Below, one piece after another: positions 15,437 through 22,895 of a stretch of DNA of 28,872 nucleotides (positions are counted from its first letter, which is position 1; each line of letters opens with the position of its first letter). A program made the position numbers and the translations under genes. Under the pieces are notes generated by a model. It saw nothing but the letters and a program-made list of their open reading frames with translations, searched no databases and was not told the origin of the DNA. Source of the stretch: Ruminococcaceae bacterium UBA2656 (lineage in GTDB: Bacteria > Bacillota > Clostridia > Oscillospirales > Acutalibacteraceae); NCBI GenBank assembly GCA_002359465.1, contig DENA01000016.1, forward strand, positions 1 through 28,872, in the 5' to 3' direction.

Positions 15437-16303
15437 TTAGAATATTCCAAGGAAGGCCGTAACAACTGAAATGACGACGATGGTTGCCAGAATCAGGTTG
15501 TAACGCGGTCCGCGCTTTTTCAGATAAAAATAAATGAGGAATACGGCGAGCAGCGGCAGCAGGCCAGGCACAATCAAATTCAGGATATCCTGCAGGACAA
15601 TTTTGTTGCCGCTTGAGAAGGCGAAGGTAACCGGCGTTGAAAGCTTTACATAGCTGGCTGAAAGCGCGCCCATCATGGTAAGCCCAATGACGTTGGCGCT
15701 GAAAATAATCGACTGCATCTTTCCGCCGTTCAGCAGGGAAATGACCGATTTCTTGCCCAGCGTATAGCCTTGATGAATCAGAACGTAAGCGACGCCGATG
15801 GTGATCAGCGGATAAAGGATCAGCGGAAGAAGTCCGCCCATCGGAGATCCGTTTGAAGCGAAGGGAAGAAAAATAGAAATCAGGATCGGCATGAGGGCAG
15901 CCCAGATAATCGCATCGCCGATACCTGCAATCGGCCCCATCAGCCCGGTTTTCAAGCCGGTGATCGCATCGTCGGTCACGTCTTCCCCTTTTGCTTTTTC
16001 TTCCTCCATTAAGATGGTGATTCCCTGAATGACAGCGCCGAAGGTTCCTTCGGTGTTGAAGAATACCAGATGGCGTTTCAGCGCCTTGCTCAGTTCCTCG
16101 TCCGTGTTATACAGCTTTTTAAGTACTGGCGTCATGGAAGCGCAAAAAATCAGGCTTTGCAAACGCTCGTAGGAATTGGACAGCTCCGCGCCCAGGTAGT
16201 AAATCCACATCGCCTTTGTAATGTCTTTCTTTTCCAGTTTGCTGGTCTTTTTCTCAACCGGTTCTTTTAAAGTCTCCGGCTGTACAGTCGTCAGATTATT
16301 CAT
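15437..16303 (-). CDS. dgaD: PTS mannose-family EIID (D-glucosaminate)
   Basis: 288 residues. It has a cytoplasmic N-terminal half (ITKAMWIYYLGAELSNSYER near 29-48, GAVIQGITILMEEEKAKGED near 104-123, and the GLMGPIAGIGDAIIWA segment near 140) and hydrophobic C-terminal segments ending at the stop. GPIAGIGD is a hallmark of mannose-family EIID. With EIIC it forms the membrane complex that moves the sugar acid while EIIB phosphorylates it. It starts one base after the EIIC stop. The assignment to D-glucosaminate rests on the adjoining dgaE and dgaF. Confidence 0.93.
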   Translation of the reverse strand: MNNLTTVQPETLKEPVEKKTSKLEKKDITKAMWIYYLGAELSNSYERLQSLIFCASMTPVLKKLYNTDEELSKALKRHLVFFNTEGTFGAVIQGITILMEEEKAKGEDVTDDAITGLKTGLMGPIAGIGDAIIWAALMPILISIFLPFASNGSPMGGLLPLILYPLITIGVAYVLIHQGYTLGKKSVISLLNGGKMQSIIFSANVIGLTMMGALSASYVKLSTPVTFAFSSGNKIVLQDILNLIVPGLLPLLAVFLIYFYLKKRGPRYNLILATIVVISVVTAFLGIF

Positions 16304-16304
16304 T

Positions 16305-17051
16305 TTACGCCTCCTCCTTAATCTTAAACAGGTTCAGCAGCAAAGCAGTGCAGATTGCAAAGATTGCCATTGCCATCGTGTCCAGCTTTAAGTATTGTAC
16401 TGCAAAAAATCCAACGATAAAAAACGGCAGCAGCTTCTTCTTGCCGATTACCATCAGCGTAATTGCGAAGCCCAGCGCCGGGAGAATCCCCCCCATTACC
16501 TCAAAGGAATGCATCAGCCAGGTAGGAATTACGCTCATCAGCGTTTTGACCGCGTCGACTCCAAGGTAATCAATGACAAATACGATGGGGAAACGGATGA
16601 CAAAGCCCAGCAGGGCCGGGAACAGAAACGCCGCCATCAGGATGCCCTTTGTATTGGCTTTTTCCGCGTAACGGTCGGCCATATGCACCCAGATCGCATT
16701 GGTGGAGCGCCGCAGCTGATCCACAAAAACGCCCAGAACGCCAAAGGGAATGGCCAATGAAATGGCAACCTCCGGCTTCATGCCGGCGAGTACGCCCAGC
16801 GGAATTGCCACGCAGCCCGCAAGCGCGGGGTCGCTGGGCACGTTGCCGCCCGGAGTAGAAGTCACGCCCAGATAAACCAGCTGCAGTCCCGCGCCGATCT
16901 GCATGGACAAAACCATGTTTCCGGTAAGCAGGCCTACAAAAATGCCTATAACAACGGGCTGAAGAAGCATGGATGAAAATGTGTAGCCAAGCCGCAGCCG
17001 GGAAAACCAGTAATAGATACCCATTGAAATAGCAAGTGGCAGAACACTCAT
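16305..17051 (-). CDS. dgaC: PTS mannose-family EIIC (D-glucosaminate)
   Basis: 248 residues, mostly membrane helices. The conserved sugar-channel segments of mannose-family EIIC are visible: SMQIGAGLQLVYLGVTSTPG (residues 49-68), then NVPSDPALAG. The start at 17051 gives MSVLPLAISM and has GAGGAAAC upstream. It is spaced 21 bases from the EIIB stop and one base from the EIID start, consistent with one polycistronic message. Confidence 0.93.
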   Translation of the reverse strand: MSVLPLAISMGIYYWFSRLRLGYTFSSMLLQPVVIGIFVGLLTGNMVLSMQIGAGLQLVYLGVTSTPGGNVPSDPALAGCVAIPLGVLAGMKPEVAISLAIPFGVLGVFVDQLRRSTNAIWVHMADRYAEKANTKGILMAAFLFPALLGFVIRFPIVFVIDYLGVDAVKTLMSVIPTWLMHSFEVMGGILPALGFAITLMVIGKKKLLPFFIVGFFAVQYLKLDTMAMAIFAICTALLLNLFKIKEEA

Positions 17052-17072
17052 TGTTGTTTCCTCCTCAAGTAT

Positions 17073-17567
17073 TTAGTTTTGATGATACTTTTTCAGAATT
17101 CCTTCCAAACGCTGCGGAGCATCCTCGGGGATTGTCTGGAAAATGATATTTACTCCTTTCTTCTCTAAATCTGTAAGGATTTCCACATCCGCCTCGTCCA
17201 GTGTAATATTTTGAAAAACTACTTTCCTGTTCGGCGCGCCGCCAAGGCCGCCCACCTGAATCCCGGTAACCCCTATGCCGCCGTCGTAGACCTCTCTCAT
17301 CGTTTTGAGATCGGGCAGCAGGAGCAGCACCTTTCCCTCGCCGAATCGGTCCTCCTTCCACTTTTCAAGGACCCCCTTCCGGCTGTAACACTTCACTTTG
17401 ACATCCTGCGGTGCGGCAAGAAGATAAATTTCCATCATAAACGGGTCCTTTGCGAGCTCATCGCTGACAACGACAATTTTGTTCGCTCCGGATTGATTGA
17501 CCCACTTGGTCATGACCTGTCCGTGGATCAGCCTGCTGTCAATTCTGCACAGTACAATTTCAGCCAT
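17073..17567 (-). CDS. dgaB: PTS mannose-family EIIB (D-glucosaminate)
   Basis: 164 residues from the ATG at 17567, selected because AAGGAGGCGG lies upstream and because family members start MxEIVLCRIDSRLIHGQ; a longer frame adds a lysine/arginine-rich leader not typical of the family. His15 in RLIHGQV is the phosphorylated residue. The start overlaps the end of the EIIA gene by 8 bases, suggesting translational coupling. The protein takes phosphate from EIIA and passes it to the substrate, giving the 6-phosphate used by DgaE. Confidence 0.93.
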   Translation of the reverse strand: MAEIVLCRIDSRLIHGQVMTKWVNQSGANKIVVVSDELAKDPFMMEIYLLAAPQDVKVKCYSRKGVLEKWKEDRFGEGKVLLLLPDLKTMREVYDGGIGVTGIQVGGLGGAPNRKVVFQNITLDEADVEILTDLEKKGVNIIFQTIPEDAPQRLEGILKKYHQN

Positions 17568-17988
17568 TGTTTTCCGCCTCCTTTTCTTCAAGCGATTTTG
17601 CAATTTTCTCAATCACATCAATAATTGAGGTCTGTCCCGTCTCCAAAACAGAGTCAAAGTCAATGCTGTCTCCATCCGACAGCTCAAGGCATGCTTCTAT
17701 CAGAAGCGGGGCGTTCAGCCCGGAGATTACCTTTATGTTTTTTTCCCGCCCTACGAGCGCCCCCGCGTTGGTGGTGGTCCCGCCAAACATGTCGGTAAGA
17801 ATCAGGGAACCGTCCGGCATAGCATCGGCGGCCTTCCGGACAAGCGCAAGATATTCCTGAAAGGTAACCTGGGGTCTCAGCGGCACTTCCTGTACAAAAT
17901 CAACTGCGCCAATGACCATCTTAACCCCTTCCAGAAGGGACATCCCCCACCCTCCGTGAGTCAGTAATAGAATCTGTGGTCTTTCCAT
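17560..17988 (-). CDS. dgaA: PTS mannose-family EIIA (D-glucosaminate)
   Basis: 142 residues. His11 in LLLTHGGWG is the phosphorylation site, and LILTDMFGGTTTNAG is the conserved loop of mannose-family EIIA. It is a free-standing domain, as in Salmonella dgaA. The gene is the first of the operon and follows a good promoter and an AGGAGAG ribosome site. It receives phosphate from HPr or from one of the two HPr-like proteins in this window. Confidence 0.93.
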   Translation of the reverse strand: MERPQILLLTHGGWGMSLLEGVKMVIGAVDFVQEVPLRPQVTFQEYLALVRKAADAMPDGSLILTDMFGGTTTNAGALVGREKNIKVISGLNAPLLIEACLELSDGDSIDFDSVLETGQTSIIDVIEKIAKSLEEKEAENNG

Positions 17989-18057
17989 GAATTACTCTCC
18001 TGTCAGCAAAAATACGGTTTTAAACCCGTTTGTTATATACTTTATTATTACATAATT

Positions 18058-18086
18058 ATTGTAGTACACTACATATCAGGCGTCAA
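18058..18086 (-). promoter_or_regulatory. dgaA: Sigma-A promoter of the dga operon
   Basis: On the minus strand TTGACG (18086-18081), a 17-bp spacer and TACAAT (18063-18058), about 65 bases upstream of the dgaA start. The 14-bp palindrome at 18060-18073 covers most of the -10 box and spacer. Confidence 0.8.
18060..18073. promoter_or_regulatory. Probable RpiR-type operator 1
   Basis: TGTAGTACACTACA is a perfect 6+6 inverted repeat around AC. It overlaps the dga -10 region, where a bound repressor would block RNA polymerase. Confidence 0.65.
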
Positions 18087-18119
18087 TGAACAAATCCAAT
18101 AAATAACGAAGCCTGTTTT

Positions 18120-18133
18120 TGTAATTTACTACA
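18120..18133. promoter_or_regulatory. Probable RpiR-type operator 2
   Basis: TGTAATTTACTACA matches operator 1 at 11 of 14 positions and is centred exactly 60 bp away. It lies upstream of the dga -35 box and upstream of the regulator promoter, so the two sites could be bound together. Confidence 0.55.
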
Positions 18134-18171
18134 AACAGAAATAAACAGTTGTAGGCAAACATAAAAAACTA

Positions 18172-18180
18172 TGATATAAT
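18172..18180 (+). promoter_or_regulatory. Extended -10 promoter of the RpiR gene
   Basis: TGATATAAT fits the extended -10 pattern TGnTATAAT. No good -35 box is present at the usual distance, which is normal for extended -10 promoters. The start of the gene is about 115 bases downstream. Confidence 0.55.
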
Positions 18181-18295
18181 AACAAAAAAGATTTTACCTA
18201 AAAACAATCAATCTTTCACTTTTGATTTATTCAAATTTTTCCTGTTCGGAAAGTAATATTATTTATAGAAAATTAGCATGGAGGTACCAAACTGC

Positions 18296-19132
18296 ATGGC
18301 ACAGGAAAACGATTGGTCCAGTCTTATGACCCGTATTAACGGAATGTCCAACCAGTTCACAAAGACCGACTGGAAGATTGTAAACTACATTAAAAAGAAA
18401 CCGGAAACTTTTTTAGAATCCAACGCACAGGAGCTTGCAAAGGCAATCGGCACTTCTGATGCAAGCATTATTCGCTTCACCCAGAAGGTGGGATATTCCG
18501 GCCTTAACGAGTTTAAATATGTGCTGCAGCAGCAGACTGCGCGGCCGGCGGCGGAAACCGGGAAAGGGGATTATGCCGCGCTGCTGCGGGATAATCAAAC
18601 GATTCTTGAACTTCTGTACAACACGGTCAAGCCGGAAAAAATCGATCTTCTCCGCAAAAAAATGCTGGCTGCGGAACGAATTTTTGTAGTGGGTCTGGAA
18701 GTCAATCAATATGTCGCAGAAATCCTAACCTTTAAATTTGCAAAGCTGGGGCTGCCGATCAGCGCTGTAACAAACTACGACGTGCTGAAGGTGTACCGGA
18801 AAATCTCTACCCCGCGCGATTTGTTCATCACCATCTCGCTGTCCGGGAAACACGCGGTTCTCTCGGAAGCATTGGGCGATTTCATTAATAACGGCAGCTA
18901 TATCGTTCTGTTTTCCAACCATGAGAAATCCCTGTGCACCGCCTATACGGATCTGCTTTTTCTCATTCCCAAGACAGATCTTCTGCCAAGCTCCAATGTC
19001 ATTTGCCGTGAAATCATCCTTTTGCAGTTAGGCGATATGATATTTCAGAATTTTTTGGTAAAGGACCAGACTTCCTATCAGACATTTTTGAAAACGGCTT
19101 CCTATGCCGTTCCCGACGAGGATGAGGAATAG
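18296..19132 (+). CDS. RpiR-family transcriptional regulator of the dga locus
   Basis: 278 residues from the ATG at 18296. An in-frame ATG 18 bases earlier is less likely, because the only ribosome site (GGAGG, 18280-18284) overlaps it and would serve the later one. Residues 1-80 form the HTH_6 DNA-binding domain (SIIRFTQKVGYSGLNEFKYV). A SIS domain of the sugar-phosphate isomerase type spans about 115-245. Its ligand loops are unusual: VVGLEVNQ in place of a GxGxS motif, and ISLSGKHAV where many relatives have SxSGxT. The gene is divergent from dgaA and probably controls it in response to a phosphorylated intermediate. Salmonella uses a sigma-54 activator (DgaR) for the same operon, so the control differs. 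It ends in TAG, before a strong terminator. Confidence 0.92.
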   Translation: MAQENDWSSLMTRINGMSNQFTKTDWKIVNYIKKKPETFLESNAQELAKAIGTSDASIIRFTQKVGYSGLNEFKYVLQQQTARPAAETGKGDYAALLRDNQTILELLYNTVKPEKIDLLRKKMLAAERIFVVGLEVNQYVAEILTFKFAKLGLPISAVTNYDVLKVYRKISTPRDLFITISLSGKHAVLSEALGDFINNGSYIVLFSNHEKSLCTAYTDLLFLIPKTDLLPSSNVICREIILLQLGDMIFQNFLVKDQTSYQTFLKTASYAVPDEDEE

Positions 19133-19178
19133 TCCGTTTGCAAAGCAAACGCGGATTTAAAACTTTCCACACAAACAG

Positions 19179-19206
19179 GGCGGCCGAATTTCCGGCCGCC
19201 TTTTTT
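19179..19206 (+). terminator. Rho-independent terminator after the RpiR gene
   Basis: An 8-bp GC stem GGCGGCCG / CGGCCGCC with loop AATTTC, followed by six T. A smaller hairpin (CGTTTGC, loop AAA, GCAAACG) lies just upstream at 19135-19151. On the minus strand the same stem is followed by only a weak T-run, so it may partly serve the convergent peptidase gene. Confidence 0.88.
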
Positions 19207-19249
19207 ATGTCTTATTTTATGATTGCCGTCGTATTCCATCCCTGTGAAA

Positions 19250-20329
19250 CTATCCTTTGATTACAGTGATTTCCTTCGGGACTTTATTGAGGACTTCACA
19301 GCCAGCCTCTGTAACGACCACCAGGTCTTCAATACGGATTCCGAATTGCCCAGGCAGATACGCGCCCGGCTCAACCGAAAAGACCATCCCTGGCTGTGCA
19401 ATCATTTCATTGGAGCTGCTGTTCTCCGGCATTTCATGGCATTCCAGCCCACAGCCGTGCCCCAGCCTGTGGGTAAAGTATTTTCCATAACCGGCGTCTT
19501 CCAGAACTTTTCTGGCAGCCCGGTCAAAATCACACATCGGCAAACCGGGCCGGATGATTGCTTCCGCCGCAAGATTTGCTTTTTTCACAGCTTCATAAGC
19601 AGTTTTCTGTTCATCGCTTACATGATCAAAATACACCATACGGGTCATGTCACACCAATACCGCTGAATTGGGTTAAAAATATCAAGGACAATCCCGTCC
19701 TCTCGCCGGAGAACGGTATTGTTCGGTTCATGGTGGGGATTGGCGGCATTCACCCCAAAGGAAACAATCTGACCCTCTGGTGAACGGTCCGCTCCGTTTT
19801 TGGCAAACAGTTTTTCAACCTGCCCGGCAATTTCATTTTCCGTTGCGCCCTCATGAATCAGCGCAATTGCACTCTGCATCACACTGTCATTCACGCGGGA
19901 AGCGTGCCGCATGATTTCAAGCTCCTCATCGTCTTTCTGAAGGCGCGCAAAATCAACCGGCGCGGAGCCGTTGACCGGCACAAGATCATGGCGGAGCTCC
20001 AGCAGGCCGATTAAATAGCGGGATTCCCATGATTTATCAATCCCGATTTTTCCCGGCTGAACCACCGCCGCCAGATCAATAAGAGGATTCAGCCCGTCTT
20101 TGCCGATGACTGTTTCCATGCCTTCTTCCGGTTTCAGGCAAAACAGTTCATTCCCGAACAGCACGACTCTGCCGTTTCTGTGTATGTACAATGCAAACAT
20201 CCGTTCAAACGGGTCAACCCATATTTCAGTCAAATAATAAATCGATTCCTTCGACGATACAATGATCTGCTCCAGATGCCCCCTTTCCATATTTTCAATC
20301 ACACGTGCCAGTCTGCGCTGCTTCAGCAT
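19250..20329 (-). CDS. M24B family peptidase (Xaa-Pro dipeptidase type), second paralogue
   Basis: 359 residues with a creatinase-like N-terminal domain (about 1-130) and a pita-bread catalytic domain. All five metal ligands are present: Asp216 (VLDIFN), Asp227 (WCDMTR), His291 (GHGCGLE), Glu320 (VEPGAY) and Glu334 (RIEDL). The segment LDIFNPIQRYWCDMTR departs from the usual LDFGAxxxGYxSDxTRT pattern, which suggests a divergent specificity. The gene is transcribed alone from a near-consensus promoter, convergent with the dga regulator and upstream of the GH1 terminator. A GAGG site precedes the ATG. Its activity is peptide cleavage next to proline by family, but no link to D-glucosaminate is proven. 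Confidence 0.92.
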   Translation of the reverse strand: MLKQRRLARVIENMERGHLEQIIVSSKESIYYLTEIWVDPFERMFALYIHRNGRVVLFGNELFCLKPEEGMETVIGKDGLNPLIDLAAVVQPGKIGIDKSWESRYLIGLLELRHDLVPVNGSAPVDFARLQKDDEELEIMRHASRVNDSVMQSAIALIHEGATENEIAGQVEKLFAKNGADRSPEGQIVSFGVNAANPHHEPNNTVLRREDGIVLDIFNPIQRYWCDMTRMVYFDHVSDEQKTAYEAVKKANLAAEAIIRPGLPMCDFDRAARKVLEDAGYGKYFTHRLGHGCGLECHEMPENSSSNEMIAQPGMVFSVEPGAYLPGQFGIRIEDLVVVTEAGCEVLNKVPKEITVIKG

Positions 20330-20451
20330 ACGAACAATCCTCTTTTCTAAGTGATTCGATAAAAATTCAATCGATTAACTTTGCAGCTGTTCCAGTCAGA
20401 TTTACAACGCTGAACATGTTTTCGCAGTTTAATTTGGAAATGCTGTAAAGT

Positions 20452-20486
20452 CAGCCTGTTGTTTTTCATCTTAGTTTAACAGGCTG
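20452..20486. promoter_or_regulatory. Inverted repeat flanking the -10 box of the second M24 gene
   Basis: CAGCCTGTT (20452-20460) and its exact complement AACAGGCTG (20478-20486) bracket the -10 box, with arm centres 26 bp apart. The placement suggests an operator for an unidentified dimeric regulator rather than a terminator, as no T-run follows. Confidence 0.5.
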
Positions 20487-20496
20487 CTTTTGTCAA
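20468..20496 (-). promoter_or_regulatory. Sigma-A promoter of the second M24 peptidase gene
   Basis: On the minus strand TTGACA (20496-20491), a 17-bp spacer and TAAGAT (20473-20468). The -35 box is consensus. The leader to the peptidase ATG is about 130 bases. Confidence 0.75.
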
Positions 20497-20612
20497 CCTT
20501 TCCGATGGCAATTTCAAATGAAGGCCGGAATAACGAAATCCATTGCACTGCATGTTTAGGAGCGCTGTATTAAGAATATGCATCGGGCTGAACCCGGAAA
20601 ATATTAGACAAA

Positions 20613-20655
20613 CAAAAAGCTGCCGCCCAACGATTTTTTAACCGTTTTGCGGCAG
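20613..20655 (-). terminator. Rho-independent terminator of the cellobiose ABC/GH1 operon
   Basis: On the minus strand CTGCCGC pairs with GCGGCAG around a long A/T-rich inner part, followed by TTTTTGTTTG, 13 bases after the GH1 stop codon. Confidence 0.8.
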
Positions 20656-20667
20656 TCTGTCTTTTGA

Positions 20668-22023
20668 TCAGAGATTTTCCCCGTTATGCTCCATGACCTG
20701 CTGATACCAATACGCGCTGTCTTTCGGAATTCGCCGCTGCGTCGGGTAGTCAACATAAATGATGCCGAACCGTTCGTTATAGCCAGAGTTCCATTCAAAA
20801 TTATCCAGCAGCGACCATGTAAAATAGCCGGCAATATCAATACCTTCGTCCGCGGCTCTTTTTAGGGAGAGGAGATAGCGGCGCAGATAGTCAATCCGGT
20901 TTGGGTCATGCACTTTTCCGTCCGGTGAAACCGTGTCGTGCGCCGACATTCCGTTTTCACTGATGATCATCTGTCTGTGATAATTTTCATACAGGAACTT
21001 TGCGCACCAGTACATGCATTCCGGCGTTACGGGCCATCCCATTGCGGTTTTTGTCATTCCGGCGGGAAAGGACACCGGCTCCCATCCGTCTTTCAACGCC
21101 CGCACGCAGGTGGAATGATAAATATTCTGCGCATAAAAATCAATCGGCTGGCTGATCGTATCCATTTCTTCCCTGCCGATTTTCGGCATGATGCCGGCGA
21201 ATTTCTCGCGGCACTCCTTGGAATATTCCCCCTTCAAAATCGGGTCGCTCCAAAGAGAAACGCTGAAAAGCGCATCCAAAAAGTCATCCGGCACTGCAAA
21301 GGTTGCCCGGCAGGCAGCCTCGGCATCCTGCGGACTGTCCGACTGCGGAACAAATATCCGCCCGTTCTGCGCCAAGCCCACACGCACGTCGCCGCCGTAT
21401 TTGCGCAGCGCCCGGACGGCCATGCCATGCGCCAAAAGAACATTGTGAACAGCCAGGAAATTGTCCGCGGCGGAAAGCTTCAGACCGGGCGCGTGGGTGC
21501 CTTGGCCATAACCAAGACCGATAAAGCACTGTGGCTCATTGATCGTAAAATAGTGACGAATTTTTCCTTGGAACCGTTCCGCGATGATTTGGGCATACCG
21601 CTCAAACCACAGCGGGCTTTGGGGATTCAGCCAGCCGCCCTGTTTTTGCAGGACGGCCGGATAATCCCAATGAAAAAGAGTGGCATATGGTGTAATCTGA
21701 TTACGCAGGAGCTCATCAACAAGCGCTTCATAGAAACGCATGCTCGCTTCATTGACCTCTCCTGTTCCCTGCGGCAGAATCCGCGGCCATGAGAAAGAAA
21801 AACGGTAGGCACGGATGCCAAGCCGCTTCATCAAAGCAATGTCCTCCCGGAAGCGGTGGTAATGGTCGCAGGCGGTGTCGCCCGTCTGTCCTTCAAAAAC
21901 GGCGCCCGGAACACGGCAGAATTCATCCCAAACGGAATCGGTTTTCCCGTCTTCCCGCGAGGCACCCTCAATCTGATAAGAAGCGGTGGCGGCACCCCAG
22001 ACAAAGTCTTTTGAAAATCCCAT
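20668..22023 (-). CDS. GH1 family beta-glucosidase
   Basis: 451 residues, the normal GH1 length, with no signal peptide, so cytoplasmic. The acid/base glutamate is Glu163 in TINEP and the nucleophile is Glu356 in IISENG. The aglycone/substrate region reads WSLLDNFEWNSGYNERFG with Glu410-Trp411. This is the pattern of enzymes acting on unphosphorylated glucosides; phospho-beta-glucosidases carry a Ser-containing phosphate pocket there. That fits ABC import, which leaves the sugar unphosphorylated. It is the last gene of the lacI-binding protein-permease operon and starts 11 bases after the permease stop. Together with the GH94 phosphorylase, it would split imported cellobiose or cello-oligosaccharides. 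Confidence 0.94.
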   Translation of the reverse strand: MGFSKDFVWGAATASYQIEGASREDGKTDSVWDEFCRVPGAVFEGQTGDTACDHYHRFREDIALMKRLGIRAYRFSFSWPRILPQGTGEVNEASMRFYEALVDELLRNQITPYATLFHWDYPAVLQKQGGWLNPQSPLWFERYAQIIAERFQGKIRHYFTINEPQCFIGLGYGQGTHAPGLKLSAADNFLAVHNVLLAHGMAVRALRKYGGDVRVGLAQNGRIFVPQSDSPQDAEAACRATFAVPDDFLDALFSVSLWSDPILKGEYSKECREKFAGIMPKIGREEMDTISQPIDFYAQNIYHSTCVRALKDGWEPVSFPAGMTKTAMGWPVTPECMYWCAKFLYENYHRQMIISENGMSAHDTVSPDGKVHDPNRIDYLRRYLLSLKRAADEGIDIAGYFTWSLLDNFEWNSGYNERFGIIYVDYPTQRRIPKDSAYWYQQVMEHNGENL

Positions 22024-22034
22024 GTCATTCCTCC

Positions 22035-22895
22035 TTATCCCTTCACGCCGCCCAGCGCGACACCGCGCACAATATACTTGGAAAGGACGAGATAAACAAG
22101 AATAATGGGAATGATCGCGATAGTGATCAGCATATAAATCTGCGCCATATCAAACTTCAGAAAATCAGCACTGCGAAGCTGTGCAATCAGGATGGGCAGC
22201 GTTTTTTTATTTGCTTTATCAAGGAGCAGTCCGGGGATAAAATAGGTATTCCACGCGGTTACAAACGTAAAAATAGCCTGTACGGCGACTGCCGGTTTCA
22301 TGATGGGCAGTACGATGAAATTAAAGGTATGAAATTCTCCGCTGCCGTCAATACGCGCGGCCTCCACAATTTCCATGGGCATGTTGCTGTCCAGATACTG
22401 CTTCATAAAGAAAAACACCACCGGGGACGCGACAGACGGAAGGAACAGCGGAATCAGCGAATTTCTCAGCCCCATCGCCTGCATCTGGTTTACGAATCCG
22501 ACCGCTGAAATCTGTGTCGGCATTGTCATAATCAGCAGAATGATGGTAAAGGCTGCTTTCCTGAATTTAAAGTCATAGGCAAAAATTCCATAAGCGGTCA
22601 TTGCGGAGAAATAAACGCTTAGAAGTGCGCTGAGCGCCGAGACGATAAAGCTGTTTTTAATCCCGCTGAGAACAGGTATATTCGCATCGTTCAGCAGATT
22701 ATTCAGGTTGATGGCAAAGGATTTTCCGGGGAGGAACGAAAAGCCCTGCTGAATCTGAAAATTGTTTCGGGTACAGTTGATCAGGAGCATATAAAAGAAA
22801 AACAGGCACAAAAAACAAAGGATGGCTAAAACAATGTAGCTGCCTGTCCGTGCGGCGGTAAGCCTGCTTCTGCTCGCTTTTGATGAGTTCTTCAT
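22035..22895 (-). CDS. ABC sugar transporter permease, MalG type (cello-oligosaccharide locus)
   Basis: 286 residues, about six membrane segments starting near residue 17. The ATPase-docking EAA loop reads VEAARIDGSGEFHTFNFIVL followed by PIM, and the C-terminus ends GVALGGVKG as in many MalG homologues. The start overlaps the stop of the MalF-type gene in an ATGA arrangement. This copy is intact, unlike the MalG-type gene at 12221-13054. It forms half of the channel for the sugar held by the binding protein encoded at 23940-25385. Confidence 0.93.
   Translation of the reverse strand: MKNSSKASRSRLTAARTGSYIVLAILCFLCLFFFYMLLINCTRNNFQIQQGFSFLPGKSFAINLNNLLNDANIPVLSGIKNSFIVSALSALLSVYFSAMTAYGIFAYDFKFRKAAFTIILLIMTMPTQISAVGFVNQMQAMGLRNSLIPLFLPSVASPVVFFFMKQYLDSNMPMEIVEAARIDGSGEFHTFNFIVLPIMKPAVAVQAIFTFVTAWNTYFIPGLLLDKANKKTLPILIAQLRSADFLKFDMAQIYMLITIAIIPIILVYLVLSKYIVRGVALGGVKG

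Larger units (their letters stand above)
17989..18295. other. Divergent regulatory region between dgaA and the RpiR regulator
   Basis: 307 bases. It contains the dga promoter, an extended -10 box for the regulator, and two similar palindromes at 18060 and 18120. A small imperfect hairpin at about 18013-18028 (ACGGTTTTAAACCCGT) falls in the dga leader. The rest is AT-rich without recognised features. Confidence 0.6.
20330..20667. other. Intergenic region between the M24 peptidase and GH1 genes
   Basis: 338 bases with the peptidase promoter and dyad near 20452-20496 and the GH1 terminator at 20613-20655. Nothing was recognised in 20497-20612. Confidence 0.5.

Noticed and set aside
20452..20486. 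Inverted repeat as a terminator of the GH1 operon
   Set aside because: It lies inside the peptidase promoter, lacks a T-run, and a better terminator exists at 20613-20655.
20938..21792. 284-codon plus-strand frame opposite the GH1 gene
   Set aside because: Antisense shadow of a gene with both catalytic glutamates; the product is rich in Arg and His and unrecognised.
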